DNA of 64,000 nt, taken from positions 62,001 to 126,000 of the forward strand of contig JACPOY010000025.1 in assembly GCA_016191245.1 (NCBI GenBank), in the 5' to 3' direction. The translations under genes and the position numbers were made by a program. The notes beneath the pieces were generated by a model. It made no database searches and was not told where the DNA came from. It saw nothing but the letters and a program-made list of their open reading frames with translations. This stretch comes from Gammaproteobacteria bacterium (GTDB lineage: Bacteria > Pseudomonadota > Gammaproteobacteria > Berkiellales > Berkiellaceae). Numbering within the stretch: position 1 is the stretch's first letter; each line of letters opens with the position of its first letter. Shown here piece after piece: positions 63,921-64,000 of this stretch.

Positions 63921-64000
63921 TTAGTCAAGTAAAGCGCGTGAAGCAAGTAGATATAATGTTTCTTGACAGATCTTGATGGTATTTTCTTCAATTTCGCTCT
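63921..64000 (-). CDS. C-terminal end of a gene cut by the right window edge
   Basis: The minus strand has an open frame entering at the edge and ending with the stop at 63921-63923. The last residues read SEIEENTIKICQETLYLLAS then RALLD, a helical and amphipathic end. The other two frames have stops within about 30 codons or start poorly. The family cannot be told from 26 residues. Confidence 0.45.
   Translation of the reverse strand, partial: SEIEENTIKICQETLYLLASRALLD

Overview
The window looks like chromosomal DNA of an AT-rich gammaproteobacterium related to Legionellales-type intracellular bacteria (Legionella, Coxiella, Berkiella). This is inferred from the housekeeping gene order (uvrA / MFS / ssb; glyA-nrdR-ribD-ribB-ribH-nusB), the eukaryote-like proteins (ankyrin and ankyrin-like repeats, a protein-kinase-like fold, a possible RhoGAP-like fold, an acetyltransferase-like cysteine enzyme), and palindromic GC-rich repeats scattered in AT-rich intergenic DNA. 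No species can be named from the sequence alone. I recognised no rRNA, tRNA, CRISPR array, insertion sequence or riboswitch.

Layout. 1-8.5 kb: uvrA (cut by the left edge), an MFS transporter overlapping ssb, then small accessory genes: a VOC protein, an orphan antitoxin-like HTH protein, a peptide with a colicin V-type double-glycine leader, an AraC regulator, and a plsC-like acyltransferase. 8.5-11.1 kb: two tandem paralogues of unknown function and another unknown. 11.2-21.9 kb: core genes radA, ettA, glyA, nrdR, ribD-ribB-ribH-nusB, plus a hybrid histidine kinase. 21.9-30.8 kb: a small ankyrin protein, a retropepsin-like protease, a helical protein with RhoGAP-like patterns, an SDR enzyme, a two-gene hotdog/DUF4166 unit, and a 1250-residue protein with about 17 copies of a 44-residue ankyrin-like repeat.

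31.2-46.7 kb: a deformylase paralogue that has lost catalytic residues, then about 15 kb of minus-strand signalling genes. Two related modules are visible. Each has a histidine kinase with an unusual H-box and a receiver-PAS-GGDEF-EAL protein. One has a FIST sensor in front. The other has a periplasmic binding protein plus a membrane histidine kinase (a TorT/TorS-like layout) and no ABC permease. A CBS-PAS-PAS-GAF-HD-GYP protein sits at the head of the cluster. Together they suggest nutrient-responsive control of cyclic di-GMP.

46.7-64 kb: accessory region with lipoproteins, a Tyr/Gly/Asn-rich secreted protein, an emrA gene destroyed by an internal deletion next to intact emrB, an M20 amidohydrolase, a kinase-like protein, a PoxB-like enzyme, an ankyrin protein with a possible YopJ-like His-Asn/Glu-Cys arrangement, a very basic protein with an NLS-like tract, a 51-residue protein with a retroviral-type CCHC zinc knuckle, an SMR transporter, an MsrB-MsrA fusion and an arylamine N-acetyltransferase-like protein.

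The most novel signals are: a shared C-terminal tail (basic residues then Leu/Phe-x-Ile/Phe at the very end) on several unrelated effector-like proteins; the 44-residue repeat protein; the bacterial CCHC knuckle; the microcin-like leader; the twin cyclic-di-GMP modules; and composite inverted pairs of two palindromic repeat subtypes.
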